Assembly (NCBI RefSeq): GCF_947179165.1
Contig: NC_077242.1
Coordinates: 23,451,097-23,515,096 of the forward strand
Direction of reading: 5' to 3'
Length of the DNA: 64,000 nucleotides
Source: Solanum dulcamara
Lineage: Eukaryota; Streptophyta; Magnoliopsida; Solanales; Solanaceae
In this document: piece after piece, positions 47,311 through 59,045 of the stretch
How the letters are laid out: every line of letters starts with the position of its first letter
Numbering within the stretch: position 1 is the stretch's first letter
The notes under the pieces: model-generated
Database searches by the model: none
What the model saw: the letters and a program-made list of their open reading frames with translations, nothing else
What the model was told of the DNA's origin: nothing
Made by a program: the position numbers and the translations under genes

Positions 47311-50300
47311 TCCTTTCTCCCTTTAGAACATTCGTCCTCGAATGTTAATTAACCTCATAAGGTCTGACAAGGATCTCAAGAAATCTCTGTAACAGTTGTC
47401 ATATATAGTCCTCTTATTAATCAACACAACCAATTTAGGAGTTTAGATTACCTGTAGACGTAGGGAAAAAGTATGGATATTTCTTCTCTATCTCTTTTTT
47501 GGATTTCAGGTCATCTCTTCTTTATTCTTATTTTGCCACAATACTTTGACCTAGGCTACGTCCTTGGTACGTAACCTTCTAATCTGCTGATCCAAGATGG
47601 TGATAGGTTTCTCCTCATAGGATAACTCCTCTGTTATGTGGACCTGATCCACGGGAAATATTCTGGAATGATCACCAGTATATTTGCGAGACATCGACAC
47701 ATCGAAGACTAGGTGTACTGCTTCCAAATCCAATGGTAGGTCCAACTTATAGGCAGTCTTACCTACCTTACAAATGATCCGATAAGGGCCAATGTACCTC
47801 AGGCCAAGTTTCCATTTCTTGCCGAGTTTCATTATACTTTTCATTGGTGAAACTTTCAAGAAAACCCAATCCTCAACCTCAAACTCTAAGTGTCAACATC
47901 GATTATCTACGTATGACTTCTATTGACTTTGGGCTGCTAATAGCTTCTCCTCATGAGCTTCCCTTTATCAATAGCTTGCTCAAGCATGTTTGGGCCAATT
48001 AGTTTGCTTTCATCGACCTTAAACCAACCAATAGGTGATTTGCACTTTCTGCCATACAAAGCCTTATACGGTGCTATCTGGATGCTGGAATGATAACCAT
48101 TATTATAGTCAAACTCAATAGGTGGCAAATGATTATCCCAGCCACCTATGAATTCAATAATGCAGGCCTGCGACATATCTTCTAGCATCTGAATAGTGCG
48201 CTCGGCTTGTCTATTAGTCTAAGGATGAAATGCTTTACTAAGACTCACCTGTGTTCCCAATCCCTTTTTGGAGTGATCTCCAGAAGTTAGTTGTAAATTG
48301 AGCTTCTCTGTCTGAGATAATAGATGTGGGAACTCCGTAAAATCGTACTACTTCCTTAATATATAACCTCATATAGTCCTCAGCTGAATATGTAGTCCTA
48401 ACTAGAAGGAAATGGGCTGATTTTTGTCTGCCTATCTAGAATAACCCATATGGAATCATCTTCCATAGAGCGAAAGGTAAGCCTGTAACGAAGTCCACAT
48501 TCTGGAATCTTCAGCCCCTTGTATTACCTTTTAATTTCTTTTAAAAGACTTTAACTGTCACTCTGCTTTTTAGCTCTTCACCTTAATCCTTAGGGTTGGC
48601 TATCAAGTAACGCTGGAGTTCCCCCTATATAATAACTTTACATAGCTGCTCTGTGCTCTGTCTATCATTAACTGGTATAATTTTGAAAATATTTGACTTA
48701 TAGGTTCATCATCTTTTCTTTTAGTGACCAGCTAGTTCTGATCGTCTTGCTTAAACCATTCTACAATTCCCTTAGCGTAACTTGTAACAACCTCTAGACA
48801 CATTATCCCATGTCATTTCTTTATCTTTAGTTTAGACTCTTCTATTTCCCCTTTACTCAGATTTTACTCTAAATTTTTTATTATACGTTATCTTGCAATC
48901 CTTATAAGGATAGCGAAGGTGTTCAACTTAGACCAAGAAATACCCCAACATCATCTCGCTAGTCTTCATGCTTCACCTTGCCTTCTTCTCGTTTATCTTA
49001 CTATTGGTATCAGAATAGATCTTTGGTCTACTCATGGCCATGTCTTATTTGCCTTTACTACTAATTTTATCTCAATAATTTGTCTTAACCCATCTTTACG
49101 TCTCTCTGTAACGTACCCAAAATATCATAATTGCATTGTCATTATTGAACCCTTAATCCTCTTATCAAGTACTCACTTATTTGGTCTCATTCTTAATGTA
49201 CGAACATTCGTAGGTTGCATAACCCTTCTGACTTTTATTTATTTACTGCTGTCTTTCGTATCTTACTAACTTGCTTCAGCAAGGGATCTTATCTAAAGTT
49301 TAAGCATCCATACATAATATATTGTAGTGTCAATTATTTCCGTCTTGCACTTACATTTCTCATACCCGCTTTCTCCTTTAAGGGTTTACTTATACCATTA
49401 TCCATTTATACCTTGCTCTATGTCCTTATTTCCAATCTTAAATTCATCCAACCTTTTTCCCCAATCTATTGGGTACTGTACCATATTCATATCTTTCTTT
49501 ATAATTTATAACTTCATTATCCACGTACAAAACCTTAACTAAATCACGAAGCGACGGGACCCTTTCCATATATAGTGCAAAATTTCATCTAATAATCCAT
49601 ACTCGAGTAATGCGACCAGTGTAATAACTCATCCAAGGTCACACTCCACTCATTCCCATCAATAGTTAATTAGTACTTGTAGTTATCCCAATCTCACTTA
49701 GGCAGCACTAATTGTTTGACGATAAGTGTTCAAAGCTCTCTTGAAATAGTATCTTTATCCCAACCTATATCATCTATTTCTTTTGATGAACTTATATTGC
49801 ACTATTAGTTCCTCAAGCCTTCCGTCTTTGTCCCTTAAGGATTTTACTATTTTCGAGGTGAAGTCATGTGCATGCAGTACCCCTTTATACCTTATGACTT
49901 TCTACCCTTATTGCGTGCCCAACACAGACTTCTAACTTTCTCAACAACATACCAAGTTCGCCTCGATACTGGTCTTACCTTATCACTATGTCGTCGTACT
50001 ACACTTTTTAAGTTTACAACTATACCTTCTCCTTTCGTTCTATCCTCATTTTCAATTAATTACGTCTATCCTAGGTGCTTTCATTAGAATTCCCTTATTA
50101 TTTCTCCCATCTATGTCTATTTTTTATTCTGCACATGGGGGATTTTATACCACTTCTGTATCATTTGGAACACCTTACTCCTGCATAATCCCTTTTTCGC
50201 ATTCTGTTCGTCCATTTTTATTGGTATTCTACCAGTCATTTCCTAGCACCCACTCTACCTCATTGCTCATCTTTCTACAGCTTGGTCTTTCTTAGTTCCA

Positions 50301-51517
50301 TCACTTTTAGCATTCGTATCTTCGTCTACACATGTCATCACTTATTGCTACACTGTTATCTCACTTTCTTCTTGTTTACTCCTTTCAATTACTCTTTGTT
50401 TCCTTGTGCTCGCTATCATTTCCCTTATCGCATAACCTTTATTTGAAACTTTCCCTAATTTGATAAGTCCTTCTTATTTGTTCTACAACTCACTTTTCGG
50501 TTTCACACTTACCTTTGTATTCTTGTCACACGGACCACGTCATATCTTTGACCACTTTCTTCCTAGGCTTTACTTATTTTCATAATGATCCTCGTTATAT
50601 TCACATCATATCCTATTCGTATTCCATCCCATAATATAACACTTCTTAACCTTTTTCACGATTCTTACTATGGGTTAATTGCACTCAATAAAGTAAATGT
50701 ACTTACCCTTTTACCTTTCTTAGTCAATCTTATTCTTAATATCTCACAAGCTGTCTTATCAATACTTCATATCCATCACAATTCTTTTTCCCTTGTACTC
50801 TTGTCTTAATCAAACTGTTGCTTCTTTTAACTATAACTCATCACAATTTATCCCTGTGTATCAATTCGGTCGGTGCCTTAATATATATCACTCTATCCAG
50901 ATCTACCAGTCTTCTCTAAATCATCTCTTAGTATCACCAGTCTTTTCTAAATTCTTTTTCTATACCAATATTGACCTCCTCGTTACTATTACCATCACTT
51001 CAACAATTAACTTATTTCTCGAGGTCAGCCATACTCGTAGTTTAGTCAAATATCATCATTATTATGGGAATGACCTTTCAAGACATACTACAACCCTATA
51101 TCTCATTCTCTTTTTATTTCTAGGAAACTTTTAGCAGAGTTTTCTCTGTATTTCTTACTATCTCAAAACCTGTACACAGAAAATACCAACAATGCCTCAC
51201 AGGGCCAACATATATAAAGATATATATATGTGCCATATCATATCACAGCCACATAAGGCTCTCAATATCAATGATGGTATGAAAATAATGAACTTACCTC
51301 ATATAGCCAACTCAAACTACACCTATTACATTTCCCTATTTACTTCCCTTTCGATCTTCAAAGTTACATTTCCATCAAACTTCAATACCTTACCCGATAT
51401 ATATCTTTTGTACCGTTTCTTACCTGCGTACTTTGTAACTTCCAATATCATCAATCACCTTCTTCTATAAGTGTCGTTTTTCTGCTGTAATCAGAGGTTA
51501 GTATAAGGAATCTCATT
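47311..51517 (-). other. Internal region of the tandem element, mostly non-coding
   Basis: The first 1.2 kb hold an integrase remnant on the minus strand. From about 48520 to 51517 no gag, protease or RT motif is seen; the + strand is pyrimidine-rich, which produces open frames of hydrophobic residues (48919-49269, 50793-51134 and others) without family resemblance. 50630-51510 matches the internal DNA of the 9130-16519 element. Confidence 0.7.
47540..48505 (-). pseudogene. Integrase remnant, minus strand
   Basis: Read on the minus strand from 48505: catalytic Asp in VDFVTGLP (48495-48493), Asp in ISDREAQF (48312-48310), Glu in QAERTIQM (48203-48201), then open stretches 48188-47937 (GYHSSIQIAPYKALYGRKC) and 47859-47551 (LRYIGPYRIICKVGKTAY). 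All three catalytic residues survive, but Asp2 to Glu is not a multiple of three apart, showing a frameshift, and stops separate the open stretches. The zinc-finger part and everything upstream in pol are missing. Confidence 0.82.
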
Positions 51518-53412
51518 AACAATACATAATTTAAATCATTATCTGAGACTGAATAAAGTAATCAAGTGAACCATCACTTGAAGATCAGGGTAGGAATTAT
51601 CTAAAGTACCCTCTAGATGTCACTAGGGATCATATCAAACGGAGCCTCAGGAATCATAGACATGAAAATGCTAAACAACTTATGGAATCAAAGACATTTG
51701 TCATCATAGAGTCTTTAGGGATAGGAGCTTATATATCCCATTACTATTCAGCATATAGAAGACTCGAGGGTAGTAGCTCAACTACTTTAAGAGTTTTCAC
51801 ATTCAGACATGAATAAGAGTCATGATCATTTCCAGAACTTATGAATGGAATTAGCCCCAAATTTCATATCACACAACACTTATCTCTAAGACATGACAAA
51901 AGAAAAGAAGGGATAGGCTTTGCATACCTGTTATAGATCAACCGCAACCTAGTTTACTTCGTTATTTCTTTAACCTATTTAACACAAAGGTAACATTATT
52001 ATTAATAACCTTCGACTTTCTTGCTTTGAAACCTACAACCAATTATCTATAGGAATCACTTCCTTGTTCACACTTCTCGACTAGTATATCGATTAGTTAA
52101 GAAGTCAATGGAAATCGGGCAGCATGTCCCCTATATAGCTTGCCCAATCCGGACTTGCATTTAACCTCCAATTAACGCAGCCATACCAAAAAAAATAACC
52201 AACAACCATATACAATAAAACTACTTCAACATTATTCAAAATGAGTTTCAAACAGCCCGTTCAAAACCACGATACCAATATACTGTTTTCAATCTTTATT
52301 TCATAAAATCTCAACCACACGGAAAGAAGCATAATTTGGCTGCGACTAAAAGCACCTATACTCGTCCATAACTATATTTTCATCCCTTCAACATGTACAA
52401 ATCACTTTCAAATACAACACCACAATAACGACAACACTAACCAAACTTTAATTCGCTAGAATAATTTCAAAATAACCCCTACATGATTTTCAACACCCTT
52501 CAATAGTAACTTGCATAATTTTATGTTTCTAGTCCATATTTACACATCCATAACATGCTTAAACCCTTACTCAAATGTGTGTAAATGGAATCAAGCCATA
52601 TCTTAACAAACGAGCTTCCAAAACTTGCCGAAAGTTGTAGGTTCATATTGAACCTACTTGCTGCCTCAACTATTAATTTGCGTTGTTAAACACCTTTATT
52701 TAATCGAAGAATACCTTACATAATTAATTTACGGATCAAAAATTTGAGGGCTTTCCTTGCTTGGCTAGAGCCGTAGCTCTCTCTCCATTTTCTCTCTATT
52801 TTTCTCCAAAATGCTAAGGTTAAAGAATGAAGAAATAAAGCCTTAGTCATAAGATGACTTATATATATACTCGCTTAGAGGGTGAAACATGGCATCCCCT
52901 AAGGGTGACATGTGTCTAGCCCTTATTTGACCACCTCATCCATGCATCCATCCCTTGGTTGCCACATGGCGGGGTGGGGTCCACCCAAGTAGGTGCATCA
53001 CCTACTTGGTCCAAGTAGTTGCATCACCTACTTGGTCCAAGTAGTTGCATCGCCTACTTATTCCTCTTTCGTGGGTTAGTAATCTCGTCTCACTTTAAGA
53101 ATCTATTTAATCCTTGCTACTTAAGCTCGACATGTACTCAAGTAGCTTAATTATGTAAGACATCAAAGTCGGTAGCTTATGTAAGTAGGTAGACTACCAT
53201 GACTCATTATCCGGCCTCTAACTCCTTTTAAATCCTTCCAACTCTATTTCCAACCATCACTACTCACATAGAGCTAGCTTATGCAAAATATGGGGCGTTA
53301 CTTTCTCTCTTCCTTAGAATTATTTGATAGCATCATGGATAACATGGATTACATGGTAGCTTCAGAGAAGCTAAATAGATGTTCCTATGTATCAAAAGTA
53401 TGGGGTATAACA
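51518..53412 (-). repeat. Second, left-truncated LTR of the tandem element
   Basis: It matches 45443-47310. The left junction ('ggaatctcatt|aacaatac') joins the leader side of the internal region directly to a point 1 kb inside the LTR, so the primer site and the LTR end were deleted. The hairpin array is at 52986-53060, one copy perfect. It ends GGGGTATAACA at 53412. Confidence 0.8.
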
Positions 53413-53645
53413 TCCTTCCCCCCTTTAGAATATTCTTCCTCGAATGTTAATTAACCTTATAAGGTCTTGCAAGGATCTCAAGAAATCTCTGTAACAGTTG
53501 TCATATATAGGCCTCTTATTAATCAACAAAACTAATTTAGGAGTTTAGATTACCTGTAGACGTAGGGAAAAAGTATGGATATTTCTTCTCTATCTCTTTT
53601 TTGGATTTCAGGTCATCTCTTATTTATTCTTATTTTGCCACAATA
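53413..53645 (-). repeat. Second copy of the internal-region start
   Basis: Nearly identical to 47311-47542, including the polypurine complement 'tccttcccccctttag'. It stops at the string 'ccacaatact', where the unrelated + strand element begins. Confidence 0.85.
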
Positions 53646-53869
53646 CTACCATTCCTTTACCTTCATGAATGTAGACTAGGAATAGAGCTTCTATGTCTTA
53701 TCAAGCTATCGATGCTGGAGCTTAGAAAGTTCCATATAGACACCTGCTCACAGCCTTCCCTTACCCCTGAGAAAGAGTTCTGAGGAGTGATCAGTATGCT
53801 TACTCAGTTGATGGTTACTCAGTCAGACTATCATTGCACTCCAGTCACTAGCTCTAGTTCCCAAGAGTC

Positions 53870-54780
53870 TTTAATTGCTATGAGGATTAGAGATTTCTTG
53901 AGGATAAAACCCACCAATCTTCATAGGGTCTAAGATTAAAGGGGATCCCATAATCTTATTGATGAGATATGGAAAATTCTCAAGGCCATACATGATACTG
54001 AGGTCGAGAGAGTTGTTTCTTATCAATTGAAGGATGTGGCTAATATCTTGAACAATTAATGGGAAGAAAGTCATGGTGAATATATTGAGCCAGCTGTATG
54101 AGATGCGTTAGAGTGTGCATTCTTAGACCACTTCTTCCCTTGAGAATTGAGAGAGGCGATGGTGGAAGCATTTGTGAATCTGAAGAAAAAAGGGTTATCT
54201 ATGAAGGAGTATAGTCTCAATTTCACTTAGCTATCTAGGTATGTCTAGACATGGTTTCTGATGTGAGATCAGAAATGAGAAAGTTTGTCTCTAGATTAGG
54301 GAAACATTTAAAGGAGTGTAAAGCAACCTTGTTGAATATTGATATGTACACCTTCAGACTTATGGTGTATTCACAACATGCTAAGGAGGACACAAAGAAA
54401 GATAGGGAGGAGCACCAGCATAAGTAAGCAAGATGTGCAGGGAATGAGTCTAACCATCATAAGAGTGGTAATTAAGATTGATCATTCTTTCATAGGAGGT
54501 CTTCTAGCTATGCACCATCATCAACAAGTGCATCGACATCAAATAACAGGAATGATCAAAGGTCGTAGAGTAACATAATTTTAGAGTTCTGGTTATCAGT
54601 CTCAAGGAAGTATGGCCTAAGGTTCTTCGCACCAAAGCCACCTAATGGTAAGTGTGGTAGACTCCATCTAGAAAAGTGTCGTGATGGCACTAGTGGTTGT
54701 TACAAATATTGTCAGATGGGTTACTATATGAGAGACTACCCATCGAAAATGCAAGGTAATGGGGGAAACATCTAGTAGAG
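53870..54780 (+). pseudogene. gag of the 53646 gypsy remnant
   Basis: Readable pieces across frames: MRIRDFLRIKPTNLHR (53878 on), then a capsid stretch with VVSYQLKDVANIL near 54020-54050 and LNFT/LSRY near 54215-54240. A zinc-knuckle-like segment with Cys, Cys and a later Cys is suggested at about 54650-54740 but is not clean. More than five stops are present. The capsid sequence is of the same type as gag at 62840-63816. Confidence 0.65.
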
Positions 54781-54859
54781 TTGCCTAAAGGGCACTACTT
54801 CAAGGATAAGTGGAGGTTCAAACTATTTGTATTCCATGGCTAGCCACCAAGATCAAGAG

Positions 54860-55410
54860 AACTCACCAGATATCGTCACTGGTATGATTAAAATCTCTTC
54901 TCTTGATGTTTATGGCTTACTTGATCTAGGTGAAAAATTTTCCTTTGTCACACCATATATAGCTGTGAAGTTTGGGATCCATCCAAAAGTCTTCTAGAGC
55001 CCTCTAGTATTTCTACTTCTGTTGGTGAGTCTATTCTAGCAAAAAAGAGTCCATAGAGATTGTACAATTCCTATCTATATAAAGAAACCACAACCGACTT
55101 AGTTGAGTTAGATATATTACATTTTGATGTCATTCTAGGTATAAACTGGCTTTATGCTTGTTATGCCTCAGTCAATTATAAAACTCGAGTTGTTAAATTT
55201 CAGTTTCCTAGTGATCCAGTTATTAAGTGGAAGGATAGTCTGACAGTTCCTAAGGATCATTTTATTTCATACCTTAAGGCCAGAAAGTTAGTTTCCAAGA
55301 AGTGTATCTACCACATTGTTCGAGTTAAAGATAATAGTGCAGAGACACCATCCCTTCAGTCAATTTCAATCATGAATGAGTTTCAGAAGTCTTTCCCGAC
55401 ATCTACCTAG
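54860..55410 (+). pseudogene. Protease of the 53646 gypsy remnant
   Basis: At about 54895-54960 the active-site region reads GLLDLGEKFSFVT, with the second Gly-Ala/Ser-Thr part of the usual D-x-G-S/A-T altered to Glu-Lys. 55060-55410 carries HFDVILGINWLYACYAS and FISYLKARKL, the protease end and linker to RT. Confidence 0.75.
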
Positions 55411-55499
55411 AGTCCATCCCAATAGGGAGCTATACTTTGGGATATATGTTCTTCCTTATACTCAGCCTATATCTATTTTTCCCTATATAATAGCTCCAG

Positions 55500-56060
55500 A
55501 TGAGTTGAAAGATCAATTAAGAGATATTTTTTTATAAAGGTTTTATTAGGCCAAGTGTCTCACCTTGGAGCGCACCTTTCCTTTTCATTTAAAAGAAACA
55601 TAGTTCTCTAAGAATGTGTATTGACTACCAACAGCTGAACAAGGTCACCATAAAGAATAAGTAGACTCTTCCCCAAATTGATGACATGTTCAACCAACTT
55701 TAGGGTGCCACTTGTTTTTTTAAGATAAATGTTAGATCAGGCTATCATTAGTTGAAAGTAAGAGAAAGTGATATTCCGAAGACTGCCTTTAGAACTTGTT
55801 ATGGTCATTATGAGTTTCTTATCATGTCCTTTGGTTTAACTAATTCTCCTACAACATTCATGGATCTCATGAACATAATGTTGAAATAGTACCTTGATAT
55901 GTTTGTTATCATGTTCATTGACAATATTCTGATCTATTCTAAAAATGAGGAGGAGCATGCCAACAATCTCAAAGTATTCTCCAAACTCTCAAGTATAGGG
56001 AGTTGTGTGATAAATTTTCTAAGTGTGTATTTGGATGGCATCTGTGGCATTCTTTGGCCA
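55500..56060 (+). pseudogene. Reverse transcriptase of the 53646 gypsy remnant
   Basis: Motifs [26 protein letters not shown] and [17 protein letters not shown] are readable between stops. The catalytic motif is FIDN: Asp at 55920-55922 is kept, but the second Asp codon (55923-55925) is AAT, Asn, which by itself would abolish polymerisation. Confidence 0.83.
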
Positions 56061-56319
56061 TATTAGATCTAGTGAAGGTATCTGAGTTGATTCGCAAAAG
56101 GTCAAGGAAGTAAAGAATTGGCCTAGGCCCATATTTACAACTGATATAAGGAGTGTCTTGGGTTTGACCAGTTATTATAGAAGGGTTATCATCCATATAA
56201 TCTCCATTGACTAAGTTTACCCAGAAGAAGACTAAGTTCCAATAGGCTGAAGCTTGTGAGAGAAGTTTTCAGTAGTTGAAAACCATTATTACTACTCCAG
56301 TGTTATCCCTACTTGAGGA

Positions 56320-56868
56320 AAAATATGGCTTTGTTATTTATTGTGATACGTCCACTGTTGGACTGGGTTGTGTGTTGATACAAAAAGGTAAAGTTATATC
56401 TTTGGAAACAAAAAAACGAATCTATTGAGGGGACTCTAAATAGTTATTTGAACAACGAGTTACATTATGCCTTCAAACAACTTAAAAATCCACGAGAGGA
56501 ACTATCTGACTCATGTTCTCGAGTTGGAAGCCATAGTTTTTGCTTTAAAGATATGGCATCACTATCTCTGTGGCATGCATGTGATTGTGTTTACTGACCA
56601 TAAGAGTTTTCAGTATGTGCTAAACCTGAGGCAAAGGAGATGGCTTGAGTTGCTCAAGGAGTATGATATGAGAATTCTCTACCACCTAGGTAAAGCTAAT
56701 GTTGTTGCTGATGCTCTTAGCAGGTTATCTATGGGGACTACTACTCATGTGGAGGAAAAAAGGAAGGAGTTGGCTAAGGAAGTGCATAGACTTGCACAAT
56801 TGAGAGTTCACCTTATGGACTCAAATAAATATGGTGTCTTATTCAGAATGGGGATGAATCATCACTAG
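56320..56868 (+). pseudogene. RNase H of the 53646 gypsy remnant
   Basis: Starts with VIYCDTSTVGLGCVL (catalytic Asp kept). Between about 56397 and 56463 some 65 bases are inserted relative to the 8783 RNase H. From 56467 a 133-codon open stretch continues ([46 protein letters not shown]), including the part that is split in the 3656-20250 element. Confidence 0.82.
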
Positions 56869-57500
56869 TGGTAGAAGTGAAAGAAAAGCAAGACCAACAC
56901 TCAATAATACTTCAGTTAAAGGTAGATGAACGTTCACAGAAAGTGATGGATTTTTCACAAGGGGAGATGGTGTGTTGAGATATCAAAGTAGACTATGTGT
57001 TTTGAATGTTGATGGTGTCCGAGAAAAAATCATGACAGCCCATAGCTCCAGATATTTGATTCATCTGGGTACCACAAAGGTGTACCATGACTTGAGAGAA
57101 GTCTATTGGTGGAGTGGCATGAAGAGAGACATTGTAGACTTTGTTTCTAAGTGCCCTAATTGTCAACAAGTCAAAGTTGAACATCAAAGTCCTTGTGGTA
57201 TAACTCAGAATATAGAACTTCCAAAATGGAAATCAGAGATGATCAATATGGACTTCATTAAAGGCTTATCGCGATCTTTGCCGGTAGCAAAATCAATTTG
57301 GGGGATTGTATATTGGATGATTAAATTTGCCCATTTGTTTTTTGTTAAGACTACAGATTCAACAGAGGACTATGCCAGATTGTACATTTAGGAGATAGTC
57401 AGATTTCATGAAGTTTCTTTGTCTATCATCTCAGACAGAGGTGCTCAATTCACTGCCCAATTTTAGAATCCATTCTAAAAAGGTCTAGGTTTGAAGGTGA
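56869..57500 (+). pseudogene. Integrase N-terminal half of the 53646 gypsy remnant
   Basis: The open stretch 56972-57391 has an intact HHCC zinc finger (AHSSRY ... H, then KCPNCQQVKVEH) and the first catalytic Asp (MDFIKGL). After TAG at 57389-57391 the second Asp is still readable (IISDRGAQF). The sequence ends at KGLGLKVN, where the minus-strand LTR starts, so the catalytic Glu and C-terminus are absent. Confidence 0.85.
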
Positions 57501-58566
57501 ATGTCACGACCCAAATCCAGGCCATGATGGCACCTACTATAACCCCCGAGTAGGCAAGCCAAACCTAACTCAAGCAGAAGTCAAACCACAATTTAAATAA
57601 ATAATTAATAACAAAAAAGTTTGAAGCAAAAGGAATACTATAAAATAAATTAAGCCAAGGTATAGATATGTAAATATGATACAAAATATATAAAAAAATC
57701 CAAAAGTGACCAAAAATGATGGACTGATGCTAGACCAAACCCTGGACCTGGTGTCACCTATGCATGAGCTACTAAGTACAAAAGCTGATAATATCTGTAT
57801 ACAATATAGAACTGACTGTCCAAAGTGCAAAATACAAGCCAGTACAAAAGAAGGAAGGAAGCAAGTCTCTAAAAACTGAAGTTCACCATAATCCGGATCT
57901 GGCAGCACTATGGTTGATTAGGTGAGCGATGGGGGTGGCTCGAACTGGAAGCTGCATCAAAAAGATGCAGAAGTGCAGTATAAGTATCAAAACATGGGGT
58001 GCTCAGTAGGCATCATAGCCCGACCAAGCTCAAAAAGAATAAATATATAATAAGAAGCACGATGATACTAAAAATAATAAGAGAGAAGCATAAAACTATG
58101 ATTTCAGGGAAAGAGGGTATGAAAAGATCATGCAATAGCCAATTAAATCCTACCAATCAGGCAATCACATTAATAATCTCAACTCACAGAATACTGAAAG
58201 AAAGCACAAACATAAACTAGTAGATATGGATCAATATTCCCCAAAAGTATAATGGAGTACCCGAAATAACCTTCGAGTTCTTCAATATCGAAAAGATAAC
58301 CCTGAATATGTATCAGTAGGCCGCCTGAAATTCACACCTCGATCTTATCAACAATGAATATAATAGTGTAGCCCAAATTCAATAAAAAGGCCGCCCGAAA
58401 TCATACTTGAGCGCATCAACATCAGGAAAAGAAAAAATCATGATATCACTAGTGTTTTCTTCAAATTCTTATACTCATTCATTGATAAAAATCTTAGTCT
58501 CATCATTTATTCTTCCATTAACATGATTGTTAAACATCGGCGAAGTACTATCCTTAGGTGCTGCTC
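57501..58566 (-). repeat. LTR end, minus strand
   Basis: Starts TGTCACGACCC on the + strand, that is, ends GGGTCGTGACA on the minus strand. It includes the module 'gctcagtaggcatcatagccc' trimmed as 'ctcagtaggcatcat' near 58005-58020, seen in inverted form in other LTRs. No primer site follows it on the minus strand, so it is the 3' LTR of a minus-strand element or a fragment of one. The junction to the RT fragment is near 58566. Confidence 0.6.
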
Positions 58567-59045
58567 ATGCTACTCTTTGCTCCCAAAGTACATAGGATGT
58601 CATAGATGAACACAATGATAAAAGAGCCCAAGTCGGGTATGAACACATGGTTCATCAAGTCCATGAATATTGTGGGGGAATTAGTCAACCCAAAACACAT
58701 GTCTAAGAACTCATAGTGGTCGTATTGGGTCTTAAAAGTAGTCTTAGGGATATCTTCCTACTTAATCCTCAACTAGTGATACCCTGACCTCAAGTCTATC
58801 TTAGAGAATATTGCTACACCCTGGAGTTGGTCAAATAAACCATTAATACGCGGCATTGGGTACCTATTCTTGTTGGTCACCTTATTCAACTGCCTACAAT
58901 CAATACATATATGTAGGGAACCATCTTTTGTTTTTCACGAGCAGAATAGGAGCACCCCAGGGAGACACATTGGGTCTCTTGCCTTTGCAACGAGAGAGAA
59001 TGCCTATTCCAAGGTCCACTCGGTGCTTGGTAGGCTCTCAACGGA
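58567..59045 (-). pseudogene. Reverse transcriptase fragment, minus strand
   Basis: On the minus strand: [15 protein letters not shown] near 59000-58950 (with a frameshift), then [32 protein letters not shown] and FIYDIL, where the first catalytic Asp is Tyr. Two stops are seen inside. It joins directly to LTR sequence on its left, so RNase H and integrase are missing. Confidence 0.82.

Larger units (their letters stand above)
44430..53645 (-). mobile_element. Minus-strand gypsy-derived element in LTR-internal-LTR-internal tandem form
   Basis: A full LTR (44430-47310), an internal region (47311-51517), an LTR lacking about 1 kb on its left (51518-53412), and the first 233 bases of the internal region again (53413-53645). 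On the minus strand the middle LTR has a polypurine tract before it and internal DNA after it, so it acts as 3' LTR of one copy and 5' LTR of the next. The LTR type and most non-coding modules match the element at 9130-16519. The only coding remnant is integrase. Confidence 0.8.
53646..57500 (+). mobile_element. Gypsy gag-pol remnant lacking both LTRs
   Basis: Gag, protease, RT, RNase H and half of integrase follow in gypsy order on the + strand. It is cut at 53645 by the tandem element and at 57501 by a minus-strand LTR. Stops and frameshifts occur in every domain. Confidence 0.85.

Noticed and set aside
48919..51470. A series of hydrophobic open frames (116, 98, 113, 92 codons)
   Set aside because: Same cause: pyrimidine-rich + strand of a minus-strand element interior. 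No family motif, no conserved start context, overlapping frames.
57570..57908. 112-codon minus-strand frame with hydrophobic stretches
   Set aside because: It falls inside an LTR end and has no recognisable domain.
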